From: Chitinophagales bacterium | GTDB lineage: Bacteria > Bacteroidota > Bacteroidia > Chitinophagales > JABDMM01 | DNA length: 52,192 nucleotides | Direction of reading: 5' to 3' | NCBI GenBank assembly: GCA_013001465.1 | Contig: JABDMM010000012.1 | Location: 1-52,192, forward strand | Part shown: piece after piece, positions 24,993-32,770 of the stretch | Layout: every line of letters starts with the position of its first letter | Numbering within the stretch: the first letter of the stretch is position 1 | The notes under the pieces: model-generated | The model's input: the letters and a program-made list of their open reading frames with translations, nothing else | Told to the model about the DNA's origin: nothing | Database searches by the model: none | Made by a program: the position numbers and the translations under genes

Positions 24993-26726
24993 ATGAATAT
25001 CAGTAAAGGTAATCGAGTAATAATATTGTTAGAATTGATCATACCCACAGTTCTGCTGGTGATAGGAATCTATCATGGATTTCTGCAAACCTTGTATCGG
25101 GCTGGATTAATCAGGGAGGATTCCTTCTTTCACCTGAATTACTACCAGGGTCTTACTCTACATGGGGTTATCAATGCTATTGTATTAACAACGTTTTTCG
25201 CAGTCGCATTTGGTAATGCCACGATCATATTTTTTCTAAAGAAAGAGATAAACAAAACACTGAACTGGATCTCGTTCTCTTTAATGCTGGTTGGGACTTT
25301 ACTGGCAGCATGGGCAATGTTAAGCGGTAATGCATCAGTACTTTATACATTCTATCCACCACTTAAAGCGCATCCATTTTTCTACCTTGGCGCTGCGCTG
25401 CTGGTTGTAGGAAGTTGGGTTGCGTTCTTCGGCTGGATCCCTTTATATCGACAATGGTACAAGGAAAATCCGGATAAGAAAACTCCTCTTGCGGTATATG
25501 GGACAATGGCTAACTTTATTATTTGGTTCATCGCATCTATCCCGGTTGCTGTGGAGATCATTTTCTTCCTCATACCTTGGTCAGCAGGATGGGTAGATAA
25601 TATAAATATCATGCTGACAAGAGTGCTCTTTTGGTTTTTTGGCCACCCTCTTGTTTATTTCTGGTTGTTACCTGCATACATCATGTATTATACTATGCTA
25701 CCAAAACTAGCAGGTGGTAAACTATATTCAGATTATGCAGGAAGATTGGTTTTTGCCTTGTTCATAATATTATCTATACCTGTAGGGCTTCATCACCAGT
25801 TTGCGGAACCTGCTATCGGACAAAACTTGAAACTTATCCATGCTATTTTCACATTTGGTGTTGCCATACCAAGTTTCCTTACAGCCTTTACCATTTCAGC
25901 TTCACTTGAGCACGCCGGAAGGAACAATGGTGCAAAAGGTTTGTTTGGCTGGATGTTTAAGCTTCCCTATTTCAAAAAGGATAAGTTCCTTTTCGCTTAC
26001 CTGATCTGCGGGTTGTTCATATTCATTTTTGGAGGATTCACCGGAATGGTCAATGCATCATACAGCATGAACGCTGTTGTTCACAATACCGGTTGGATGC
26101 CAGGTCATTTTCATATGACAGTTGGTGGTCCGGTACTGCTTGCTATTTGGGGTATGACCATTCATTTACTTCACAAGCTATCAGGCAAGGAGATCAAACT
26201 ACCGAGTTGGAATGTTATGGTACCCTATTTATGGATGATAGGACTAGCATTCTTTTCGACAGGGCTCATGGTTGGCGGTTTACTTGGTGAACCTAGGAGA
26301 ACTAACATGGGTATGACTTATATGGATCCATCAAATAGTGATTTTTTCAAGCCCGAATGGATCTTAACAACATTTACAACAGTAATGGGAGGTATTATGA
26401 TGACTATTTCATCGATCATGTACTTTGCAGTTTTCTTTGGAACTCTATTCTCAAAAAGATCTAAAGAACCTGAGCTGGATTTTCCAGTCGCAGAAGCATA
26501 CCATGATGAGAAGAATATTGGTTTTGTAAAAAACCTTGCACCCTGGACCATTGTCGCTGTGATCATTATTGTCTTTGCATACTATCCACCTATTAAACAA
26601 GCGATAGAAAACACCGGTCCCGGATCACCGAGGTATGAACCAGGAAATCCAATTCCACTGGAACCTACATCAGCAATAGATGAGGCTGAGGATGAAAGCA
26701 TCGTTAAATACCATGATGAAGAATAA
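24993..26726 (+). CDS. cbaA: ba3-type cytochrome c oxidase subunit I
   Basis: 577 residues, about 13-14 hydrophobic segments. Haem and copper ligands are all in place: His57 (LHGVINAIV) and His374 for the low-spin haem, His372 for the high-spin haem (GWMPGHFHM), His218 with the cross-linked Tyr222 (GHPLVYFWLLPAY), and His267/His268 (GLHHQFAEP) for CuB. The GHPxVYFWLLPAY form and the short subunit II mark it as B-family (ba3) oxygen reductase, which is usually high-affinity. It reduces O2 at the inner membrane and pumps protons. The operon order IIa-II-I-Sco is compact. Confidence 0.96.
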   Translation: MNISKGNRVIILLELIIPTVLLVIGIYHGFLQTLYRAGLIREDSFFHLNYYQGLTLHGVINAIVLTTFFAVAFGNATIIFFLKKEINKTLNWISFSLMLVGTLLAAWAMLSGNASVLYTFYPPLKAHPFFYLGAALLVVGSWVAFFGWIPLYRQWYKENPDKKTPLAVYGTMANFIIWFIASIPVAVEIIFFLIPWSAGWVDNINIMLTRVLFWFFGHPLVYFWLLPAYIMYYTMLPKLAGGKLYSDYAGRLVFALFIILSIPVGLHHQFAEPAIGQNLKLIHAIFTFGVAIPSFLTAFTISASLEHAGRNNGAKGLFGWMFKLPYFKKDKFLFAYLICGLFIFIFGGFTGMVNASYSMNAVVHNTGWMPGHFHMTVGGPVLLAIWGMTIHLLHKLSGKEIKLPSWNVMVPYLWMIGLAFFSTGLMVGGLLGEPRRTNMGMTYMDPSNSDFFKPEWILTTFTTVMGGIMMTISSIMYFAVFFGTLFSKRSKEPELDFPVAEAYHDEKNIGFVKNLAPWTIVAVIIIVFAYYPPIKQAIENTGPGSPRYEPGNPIPLEPTSAIDEAEDESIVKYHDEE

Positions 26727-27360
26727 ACTCACGACCATATTTTTTGTAATGATCCTGGTGATCCCATTCCTGATATTTTTTACCTGGAATAAAGTGATCT
26801 CAGGAAATCAACCCCTCCAAATTCTGGGCCCTGTGGTTGAAACCGATAATGGTAAAGAATTTCATAAAATAGGTGATTTCGAATTCATCGATCAGGATTC
26901 AAACAGAGTGTCTATGGTTGATGCCGGATCGAAGATCCTGGTCGCAAATTTCTTTTTCACTGCATGTCCGAGTATATGTCCGGAAATGACGAATCAATTG
27001 AGCAGGGTTCAAAATAGTTTGCTTGACGAGGATGATGTTGTGATCTTCTCATTCACCGTCGATCCGGAAAGAGATACTCCTGAAATCCTCGCATCATATG
27101 CTGATAACTACGACATCGATCCAAAGATTTGGCATCTGCTCACCGGTGATAAAAAGTCGATATACATGGTAGCACGCAATCAATTCTTGCTACCTGTAAT
27201 CGAAGGAGACGGTGGCAAAGAAGATTTTATTCACAGCGAGCTCCTTGTTTTAGTAGATCAGGAAAAACAGATCCGAGGTTTCTATGATGGTACAGATGAA
27301 AAAGAAGTTGACCGCTTAATGAATGACATTTACAGATTAAAAAAACAAAAAGTGAAATAA
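26713..27360 (+). CDS. SCO1/SenC family copper chaperone of the ba3 oxidase operon
   Basis: 215 residues from ATG at 26713 (the next codon, 26716, is also ATG). A further in-frame ATG at 26680 would put ten hydrophilic residues before the membrane anchor and overlap subunit I more deeply, so it is less likely. The chosen start overlaps the end of subunit I by 14 nt, suggesting translational coupling. Residues about 6-24 are the anchor. The Sco site is complete: FFFTACPSICPEM (Cys85, Cys89) and FIHSELLVLVD (His174). Its place directly after subunits II and I points to CuA assembly of this oxidase. Confidence 0.92.
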   Translation: MMKNKLTTIFFVMILVIPFLIFFTWNKVISGNQPLQILGPVVETDNGKEFHKIGDFEFIDQDSNRVSMVDAGSKILVANFFFTACPSICPEMTNQLSRVQNSLLDEDDVVIFSFTVDPERDTPEILASYADNYDIDPKIWHLLTGDKKSIYMVARNQFLLPVIEGDGGKEDFIHSELLVLVDQEKQIRGFYDGTDEKEVDRLMNDIYRLKKQKVK

Positions 27361-27361
27361 C

Positions 27362-27622
27362 ATGAGACAATTATTTTCAATCCTAATGATGACTATTATT
27401 CTTTCCATGGCTTCACCTTTGATGTCGGATATATCAGCGCAGGATGATAAAGCAGAACAGAAAACAGAAGTGGTTACGGTTTATGAATACAAAGAGCATC
27501 CGATCACTCCTAACGATTACCTTTTCAGGACAGTGTTTTGGGGTGCGTGTTTTGTAGTAGTAGTTACGGTTATCGCTTTACTAAGAACGATGGTTCGGAT
27601 GGAAGAGTTGAGGGAGCGGTAG
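27362..27622 (+). CDS. Small membrane protein at the end of the oxidase operon
   Basis: 86 residues starting 1 bp after the Sco stop codon. Residues 1-27 look like a signal peptide (ending DISAQ). A polar stretch (QKTEVVTVYEYKEHPITPND) is followed by one transmembrane helix at about 57-76 (VFWGACFVVVVTVIALLRTM) and a basic/acidic tail. No family was recognised. The tight spacing suggests it belongs to the oxidase operon, perhaps as an accessory or assembly factor; that is inference from position only. Confidence 0.7.
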   Translation: MRQLFSILMMTIILSMASPLMSDISAQDDKAEQKTEVVTVYEYKEHPITPNDYLFRTVFWGACFVVVVTVIALLRTMVRMEELRER

Positions 27623-27623
27623 T

Positions 27624-27748
27624 TCGTGTGCTCATTTGCTCATTTGCTCGTGTGCTCATTTGCTCGTCTTCTTATCTGGAAAAATAGTAGAAGGTGGCGC
27701 AGCTACACCTGAATCTTCACATCTTCACATTTTCACATCTTCACATTA
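27624..27748. repeat. Composite family A + family C repeat between convergent genes
   Basis: 27624-27668 is a run of at least five [GT]TGCTC[AG]T units right after the stop codon. 27693-27711 holds GGTGGCGCAGCTACACC, then four 8-bp units of CTTCACAT type to 27748, directly abutting the stop of the TonB receptor gene. The order and spacing match the copies at 19401 and 32682. Confidence 0.75.
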
Positions 27749-30187
27749 CTAAAGATTAAGACTCACACCAACCATAAAACTCCTTGGCATTCCTGGTCTG
27801 ACTCCTGCCGGTCTTCTGGAAACTATGTAGCTTGCGTTTGCAAGGTTTTGAATTGTACCGTACAGGTCGATATTCCTGTGCACTCTGAAGTGAGCGCTAA
27901 GGTCAGTTACGAAATAGGAATCAGTACTTTCACTTTCCTGGATCTTTCCTTGACCGGCTTGTGTTCTCATTGCACTTACGTATTTACTACTAATAATAAA
28001 CCTGAAGCGATAGCTTTCTAGTCCGGCAGAAACAGAAAATTGATTGCCAGCAAGATATGGTAGTTTATCTCCTTCTTTTACCTCACCCCATGCTTCAAAT
28101 TCACTTTCAAAACTGTTTTTAAATTGTGCATCTGTGAAAGTATATGCCAGTTTCAGAGGCAAATGTAGTCCGGCTTTATTGCTTGAGTAAAGGACATCAT
28201 AGCTGATCTCGAATTCGATACCCTTCACATCTGCTTCGCCTCCATTAAATAAATCACCGCTACCGCTTCCACCGCTGGAGGCCAGATCAGCTCCCAATAG
28301 GTTGCTATAATCGCTGTAGAATAAGATCAGTTTACTTTTAACTGCACTCTTGTTGTATCTCACTCCTGCTTCATAATTCAAGTTTTGTTCTGCTTTGGCA
28401 CCTTCTGCAGGTCCTGCTGGTGCGAAGCCCTTGTGCACCCCAATAAATGAAGAAATAGATCGATTAAATTTATAGTCGATACTGATACCGGGTATCAGGA
28501 CATTCATGTGGTTTTCTGAATTAGAAATATCGCCACCTTCTCTTATAGGATCATTTTTCCCATAGTCGGTACGCTTCATTTCAATGCTTTCGAATCGAAG
28601 CCCTGGCATAACTTTAAGCTTACCGTACTTCAGGGTATAGGAAGCAAATGCAGCAATTGCATTCGCTGAAGCTATCCTGTTGCTCTCTGTTCCAGGGGTT
28701 CCTTCTTCGCGAATCTCCATTGAGCCATCTACTATCGAATATTCATCAACCCATTGAAAACGATCCACCTGATCGGAATGATAACGAATCCCCAGATCAA
28801 CATGATGTTTGATCTGTCCCATCGATAGATCGATCGCAGTGATCATCTGAATTCCTCTTGTTTTGTAAGATCTGTTGTTTGCTTTAACAAATAGTGCATG
28901 CTGATCGGTTTGACTTTCACCAATCAAAATAGAGTAAGCACTCTGGTGGTTCTCCGGTTCAGCAAGAATCGAAGAGATACCAAAAACCTGACCGTTATCA
29001 TCAGCCACTTTATCCAGCTTATACCAGTTTCTTTTAAAATCTGTACCATAAGCTGTTGTAGTGATCTCGAACTTAGGTGAGAATTTAACATAATGAGATA
29101 ACGAATACTGATTCTGGGTCGTGTTCATGACATCCTTCGCCGAAGCTGCATATCGTCGGTTGGGAGTTTCAAGAAAGTCTTCATCAGTGAGACCGAGATA
29201 TGTCTCGTTTGAATTTTCTTTGGAACGACCGAGTTTGAGATAGACGGATTGATATATTTTCGCATCCTTCGCGCTATGAATTTTAATCTTACCGAGGTAA
29301 TCATTTTTGTTAAATCCTGTTGAATTGCCATTGTCCAATTCTTTAAAACCCTCAGATCCTTGCAAATAGGTTTCCAAAGAATAAGAAATATGCTTGTGGC
29401 TGCTCCCACCAAAGGCGTGTAGTTTACGATTCCCAAAACTGCCGGTTGACAAGTCTATCTTTCCCGAAAGGTCATCGGGAATGCTTGTTGAAATCAGGTT
29501 TATAGCTCCGCCGGTGGTATACGGCCCATATTTGATCTGACTACTCCCCTTCATAATCTCAACTCCTTCCATCCTACCGGCGCTCGGAAAATAATAAGCT
29601 GAAGGAGCTGAATAAGGAGCAGGAGCCATCAGCAAACCATCTTCCATGATGGTTATCTTAGAGCTTCTCTCGCTACCACTGCCGCGTAAGCCAATATTCG
29701 GACGGAGTCCAAAACCATCTTCTTCCTGAATATTTACACCCGGTACAGAAGAGAGGATCCTGTTAATATCCGAATACTTAAACTTCCTCATCTCTCTTGC
29801 AGAAATATAATGTACAGATCCGGCAATCTCACTAACACCAGCTTCGCCGCCAGATATGATAGTAACTTCAGATAACAGAGTTAATCGCTCTGCCAGCTCA
29901 AAGTTAACTTTATAAGTTCCTTCAGTAGTAATGGTGATGGGTAGTTGTTTGTCCTCAAAACCGATAACGGAAGCATGAATAATATACACACCAGGTGAGA
30001 TATTCGGTATCATAAAATTTCCGTCAGGATCTGATAACGTACCTATTTTCCCATTATCCAGATACACTGAAGCATAAGGTAATGGTTCTCCCTTTTGATC
30101 GTTGATGACTCCCATCAATACAGCGTTCTGACCGTTGGAAAAAAGGAAAAATGAGCATGCAAACAAGAACGAAAATATCTTCCTCAT
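27749..30187 (-). CDS. TonB-dependent outer-membrane receptor, FecA-like
   Basis: 812 residues. Signal peptide 1-19 (ending FSNGQ). Residues about 22-105 are a carboxypeptidase-regulatory-like domain (VLMGVINDQKGEPLPYASVY, GKIGTLSDPDGNF), typical of Bacteroidota receptors. The plug (about 115-235) reads NIGLRGSGSERSSKITIMED and GVEIMKGSSQIKYGPYTTGG, as in FecA-type iron(III) chelate receptors. The beta-barrel fills the rest and ends with RSFMVGVSLNL, a proper terminal strand with aromatic/hydrophobic end. It should take up a metal chelate or similar ligand in a TonB-dependent way; iron is likely but not proven. A perfect 10+5+10 palindrome at 30201-30225 lies 14 bp before the start codon. Confidence 0.9.
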   Translation of the reverse strand: MRKIFSFLFACSFFLFSNGQNAVLMGVINDQKGEPLPYASVYLDNGKIGTLSDPDGNFMIPNISPGVYIIHASVIGFEDKQLPITITTEGTYKVNFELAERLTLLSEVTIISGGEAGVSEIAGSVHYISAREMRKFKYSDINRILSSVPGVNIQEEDGFGLRPNIGLRGSGSERSSKITIMEDGLLMAPAPYSAPSAYYFPSAGRMEGVEIMKGSSQIKYGPYTTGGAINLISTSIPDDLSGKIDLSTGSFGNRKLHAFGGSSHKHISYSLETYLQGSEGFKELDNGNSTGFNKNDYLGKIKIHSAKDAKIYQSVYLKLGRSKENSNETYLGLTDEDFLETPNRRYAASAKDVMNTTQNQYSLSHYVKFSPKFEITTTAYGTDFKRNWYKLDKVADDNGQVFGISSILAEPENHQSAYSILIGESQTDQHALFVKANNRSYKTRGIQMITAIDLSMGQIKHHVDLGIRYHSDQVDRFQWVDEYSIVDGSMEIREEGTPGTESNRIASANAIAAFASYTLKYGKLKVMPGLRFESIEMKRTDYGKNDPIREGGDISNSENHMNVLIPGISIDYKFNRSISSFIGVHKGFAPAGPAEGAKAEQNLNYEAGVRYNKSAVKSKLILFYSDYSNLLGADLASSGGSGSGDLFNGGEADVKGIEFEISYDVLYSSNKAGLHLPLKLAYTFTDAQFKNSFESEFEAWGEVKEGDKLPYLAGNQFSVSAGLESYRFRFIISSKYVSAMRTQAGQGKIQESESTDSYFVTDLSAHFRVHRNIDLYGTIQNLANASYIVSRRPAGVRPGMPRSFMVGVSLNL

Positions 30188-30200
30188 GAGATCTTTTTTG

Positions 30201-30225
30201 CTTATTTAGAATGAATCTAAATAAG
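30201..30225. promoter_or_regulatory. Perfect palindrome before the TonB receptor gene, candidate metalloregulator operator
   Basis: CTTATTTAGA and TCTAAATAAG are exact inverted copies separated by five bases (ATGAA). The site lies 14-38 nt upstream of the ATG on the minus strand, where it would overlap the transcript start or promoter. A/T-rich TTTAGA-N5-TCTAAA sites suit Fur or DtxR-like repressors of iron uptake genes. The regulator is not encoded in the window. Confidence 0.6.
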
Positions 30226-30336
30226 AATGCAAACCAAAGATTTATTTTACAATTTTCCAAGAGTAGCAACTATGATTTTTGTCATTGTTTATAGTAAAAT
30301 CAGCTAGAAGTTAAAGGTGGTATATGATCTGGCAGA

Positions 30337-32169
30337 TCAAGCTTTTTTTGCTTTGATCCACTCGTCTACCATTTGTTCCACGACCGATATAGGCACAGAA
30401 CCTTTGGATAAGAGAAGGTCGTGAAACTCACGAATATCGAAGTCTTCCCCAAGTTTTTCAGAAGCTCTTTTTCTAAGTTCTTTAAACTTAAGTTCACCAA
30501 CTTTATATGAGACAGCTTGCCCAGGCCAACCGATATAGCGATCTACTTCAACTTCGATATCTTTTCTTGTTTTAGGTGAATTATCGATAAAATATTGAAT
30601 TGCCTGTTCACGAGTCCAACCGAGAGCGTGAATACCCGGATCGACTACGAGGCGAATTGCTCTCCACATTTCGTAAGTGAGTTGTCCGTACTTAGAATAG
30701 GGATCAGTATAAAACCCCATTTCTTCACCGAGGCTTTCAGCATAGAGACCCCATCCTTCAATATAAACAGTGTACCCCAAGAATCTTTTGAATTCAGGTT
30801 GATCTTCTATCTCTTGCTCCAAAGCAATTTGAAGATGGTGGCCAGGAACTGCTTCATGAAGGCTTAAAGCTTCCATCTCCCATTTTGGTCGGCTTGTGAG
30901 GTCATAAGTATTTGCAAGGAAATAACCTGGAACTGCATTTTTTGCAGAACCACGCTGATAACGAGCAGTGGTGTAATATTTCTCTAAATACTCCGGGACT
31001 GGAATAACACCATAAGGCATTCGAGGTAAGTGACCAAACAACTTCACCAATTCAGGATCTGCGCGTTTACAAATATCGCGATAGTCCTGAAGTAGCTCCT
31101 CCCTGCTGTTGTGAAAAAACTGTGGATCGGTTCTCATGAATTCATTGAATGCGTTGAGATCACCATCAAAACCGGATTCCGATTTCACTTTTTCCATTTC
31201 TTTTTTAATTCTGGCAACTTCAGACAACCCTAATTCATGGATCTCTTTAGCAGTCATTTCAAGCGTAGTAAAGCTATTGATCCGGCTTTGGTATTTTTCT
31301 TGCCCATTTGGAAGATCTGCCAAACCAATAGTTTCCCGACAGGCAGGAATATAAGTCTCTACCATGAATGATAATAAGTTTTCATATGCAGGGACAAGAG
31401 AAGACTTGATAATCTCTATTGCTCTGTCCTGGTACTCACGTTTCCTGTTGCCATCGAAAGCCTCTAGCGACTTAAAAGCTTCATAAAAAGGACTCAACGT
31501 CGGATCTTCTGTCAGCAGGTTTTCAATTTGCTCCGGAACCCCCACGACAGTAGTTCGTGGAGAAGTTAAGTTCTTATCTATTCCGGCTTGCATGATCTGG
31601 ATCGTATTCGACACTTGAATTTCGGCTGAAGACATCAAGCTGAAGAGGTGTTCCATATCCTGATCAGTTTGTTTTTTGTGTCTCTTAAAGACATCAGCTA
31701 CATATTGATGAACCCCGCCTTGCTGACTGATAGGGAAATAGAACATGTCATTTGCGAAAAATTCGAGACTCGCATCAACATCCTGTTTTAGCAGGCGAAA
31801 ATATGTTTTGTGGTAATCATCAAGAACATCTTCATCGATTTTATCAATCGCTGATTTCAGCTGATTCAATTCTTCAACCTCTTCATCAACTTTGTCGAGA
31901 TTAAAATCAGACCACTGGCCTTCATAACCCTCATAACCCATACCTGTAGCATAAATCGGGTTGTTACGAACCATCATGTCTTCATAAAACCTGAACAAGG
32001 CATCCACTCTTTGAGTAGCATTTTCAAAATTATTAGCATCTACGATCTCATCGAGCGAATAAGATTTATCTATCTGTTGTTCTGACTTCTGGCTTTGAAT
32101 AGCGCTTTCGTTGCAAGCATTATGTAGAGTGAGGATAACTAAAGCCGTGGCTATGATAAATTTAGGCAT
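30337..32169 (-). CDS. DUF885 family lipoprotein, probable metallopeptidase
   Basis: 610 residues. Signal peptide with lipobox-like LHNAC (Cys19), hence probably lipid-anchored. The rest is the DUF885 fold: YATGMGYEGYEGQWSDFN near the N-terminus, helical middle part, and the key block ALSLHEAVPGHHLQIALEQE at about 440-460, followed by YIEGWGLYAESLGEEMGFY. The HExxxGHH arrangement and the downstream Glu recall zinc peptidases of the gluzincin/M32-like type, to which DUF885 is thought to be related. The substrate is not known. It sits behind the TonB receptor in neither strict operon nor overlap: 30188-30336 separates them and both are on the minus strand, this gene being upstream. Confidence 0.85.
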   Translation of the reverse strand: MPKFIIATALVILTLHNACNESAIQSQKSEQQIDKSYSLDEIVDANNFENATQRVDALFRFYEDMMVRNNPIYATGMGYEGYEGQWSDFNLDKVDEEVEELNQLKSAIDKIDEDVLDDYHKTYFRLLKQDVDASLEFFANDMFYFPISQQGGVHQYVADVFKRHKKQTDQDMEHLFSLMSSAEIQVSNTIQIMQAGIDKNLTSPRTTVVGVPEQIENLLTEDPTLSPFYEAFKSLEAFDGNRKREYQDRAIEIIKSSLVPAYENLLSFMVETYIPACRETIGLADLPNGQEKYQSRINSFTTLEMTAKEIHELGLSEVARIKKEMEKVKSESGFDGDLNAFNEFMRTDPQFFHNSREELLQDYRDICKRADPELVKLFGHLPRMPYGVIPVPEYLEKYYTTARYQRGSAKNAVPGYFLANTYDLTSRPKWEMEALSLHEAVPGHHLQIALEQEIEDQPEFKRFLGYTVYIEGWGLYAESLGEEMGFYTDPYSKYGQLTYEMWRAIRLVVDPGIHALGWTREQAIQYFIDNSPKTRKDIEVEVDRYIGWPGQAVSYKVGELKFKELRKRASEKLGEDFDIREFHDLLLSKGSVPISVVEQMVDEWIKAKKA

Positions 32170-32204
32170 AAGTTAGGATTTCAGAAATTGAGGAAAAGGT
32201 TTAA

Positions 32205-32648
32205 TCAGTTTTGGTTCTCAGCAAATTCCTTAAAATTATCGAGCCATTTCTGGGTTTGCTTTTTAAACATACCCGGCATGAATTTCGCCATTAATTTAGG
32301 AACGAATCCATTGAACGACAGGTAGTCTATTTGAGCCTCCCATCTGGTTTTATCTGAATTTACAATGGAAAATTTATTCGCCATGGTGTTGGTCATTTGT
32401 TTGGCTTCGTAAAGCGCTACAAATTCTTCTGGCAGGTCATTTTTTTGAATGGTTTCGATCAACTCTATTCTACCTCCGGAAGTATCATAAACAAACTTTG
32501 TTTTTGCACCTACCTCACCGACAGCTCCACGTATCGAGTCCATACTCACAAATCCTTCTTGCCATTCCTTCAAATTTGAAGGATCCTTGAACAACTTAAC
32601 TACTTTGTCCCGGGAATCATTAATCTCGACGGAGCATGTGAATTTCAT
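32205..32648 (-). CDS. SRPBCC (START-like) family protein
   Basis: 147 residues from the ATG at 32648; an in-frame ATG at 32690 would add a stretch coded by the family A repeat and is rejected. The sequence has the polyketide cyclase/START-like order: FTCSVEINDSRDKVVKLFKD, then NLKEWQEGFVSMDSIRGAVG, a central beta sheet with GRIELIETIQKNDLPEEFVA and a long C-terminal helix (KQTQKWLDNFKEFAENQN). The fold binds hydrophobic ligands; no catalytic residues can be assigned. It is soluble and has no signal peptide. It ends 35 bp upstream of the DUF885 start on the same strand, so the two may be cotranscribed. Confidence 0.8.
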   Translation of the reverse strand: MKFTCSVEINDSRDKVVKLFKDPSNLKEWQEGFVSMDSIRGAVGEVGAKTKFVYDTSGGRIELIETIQKNDLPEEFVALYEAKQMTNTMANKFSIVNSDKTRWEAQIDYLSFNGFVPKLMAKFMPGMFKKQTQKWLDNFKEFAENQN

Positions 32649-32681
32649 ATAATTGGTTTTTCGAAGGGTAAAGATAGTTAA

Positions 32682-32770
32682 TTTGCTCATGTGCTCGTTT
32701 GTTCATGTGCTCGTTTGTACATGTTTATATTAATCAAAGAATGGCGCAGCCACACCATCATCTTCACATT
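32682..32770. repeat. Composite family A + family C repeat
   Basis: 32682-32722 has five family A-type units (TTTGCTCATGTGCTCGTTTG and onward). 32741-32770 has TGGCGCAGCCACACC followed by ATCTTCACATT, a family C copy that reaches the stop codon of copA. Same order as at 19401 and 27624. Confidence 0.7.
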
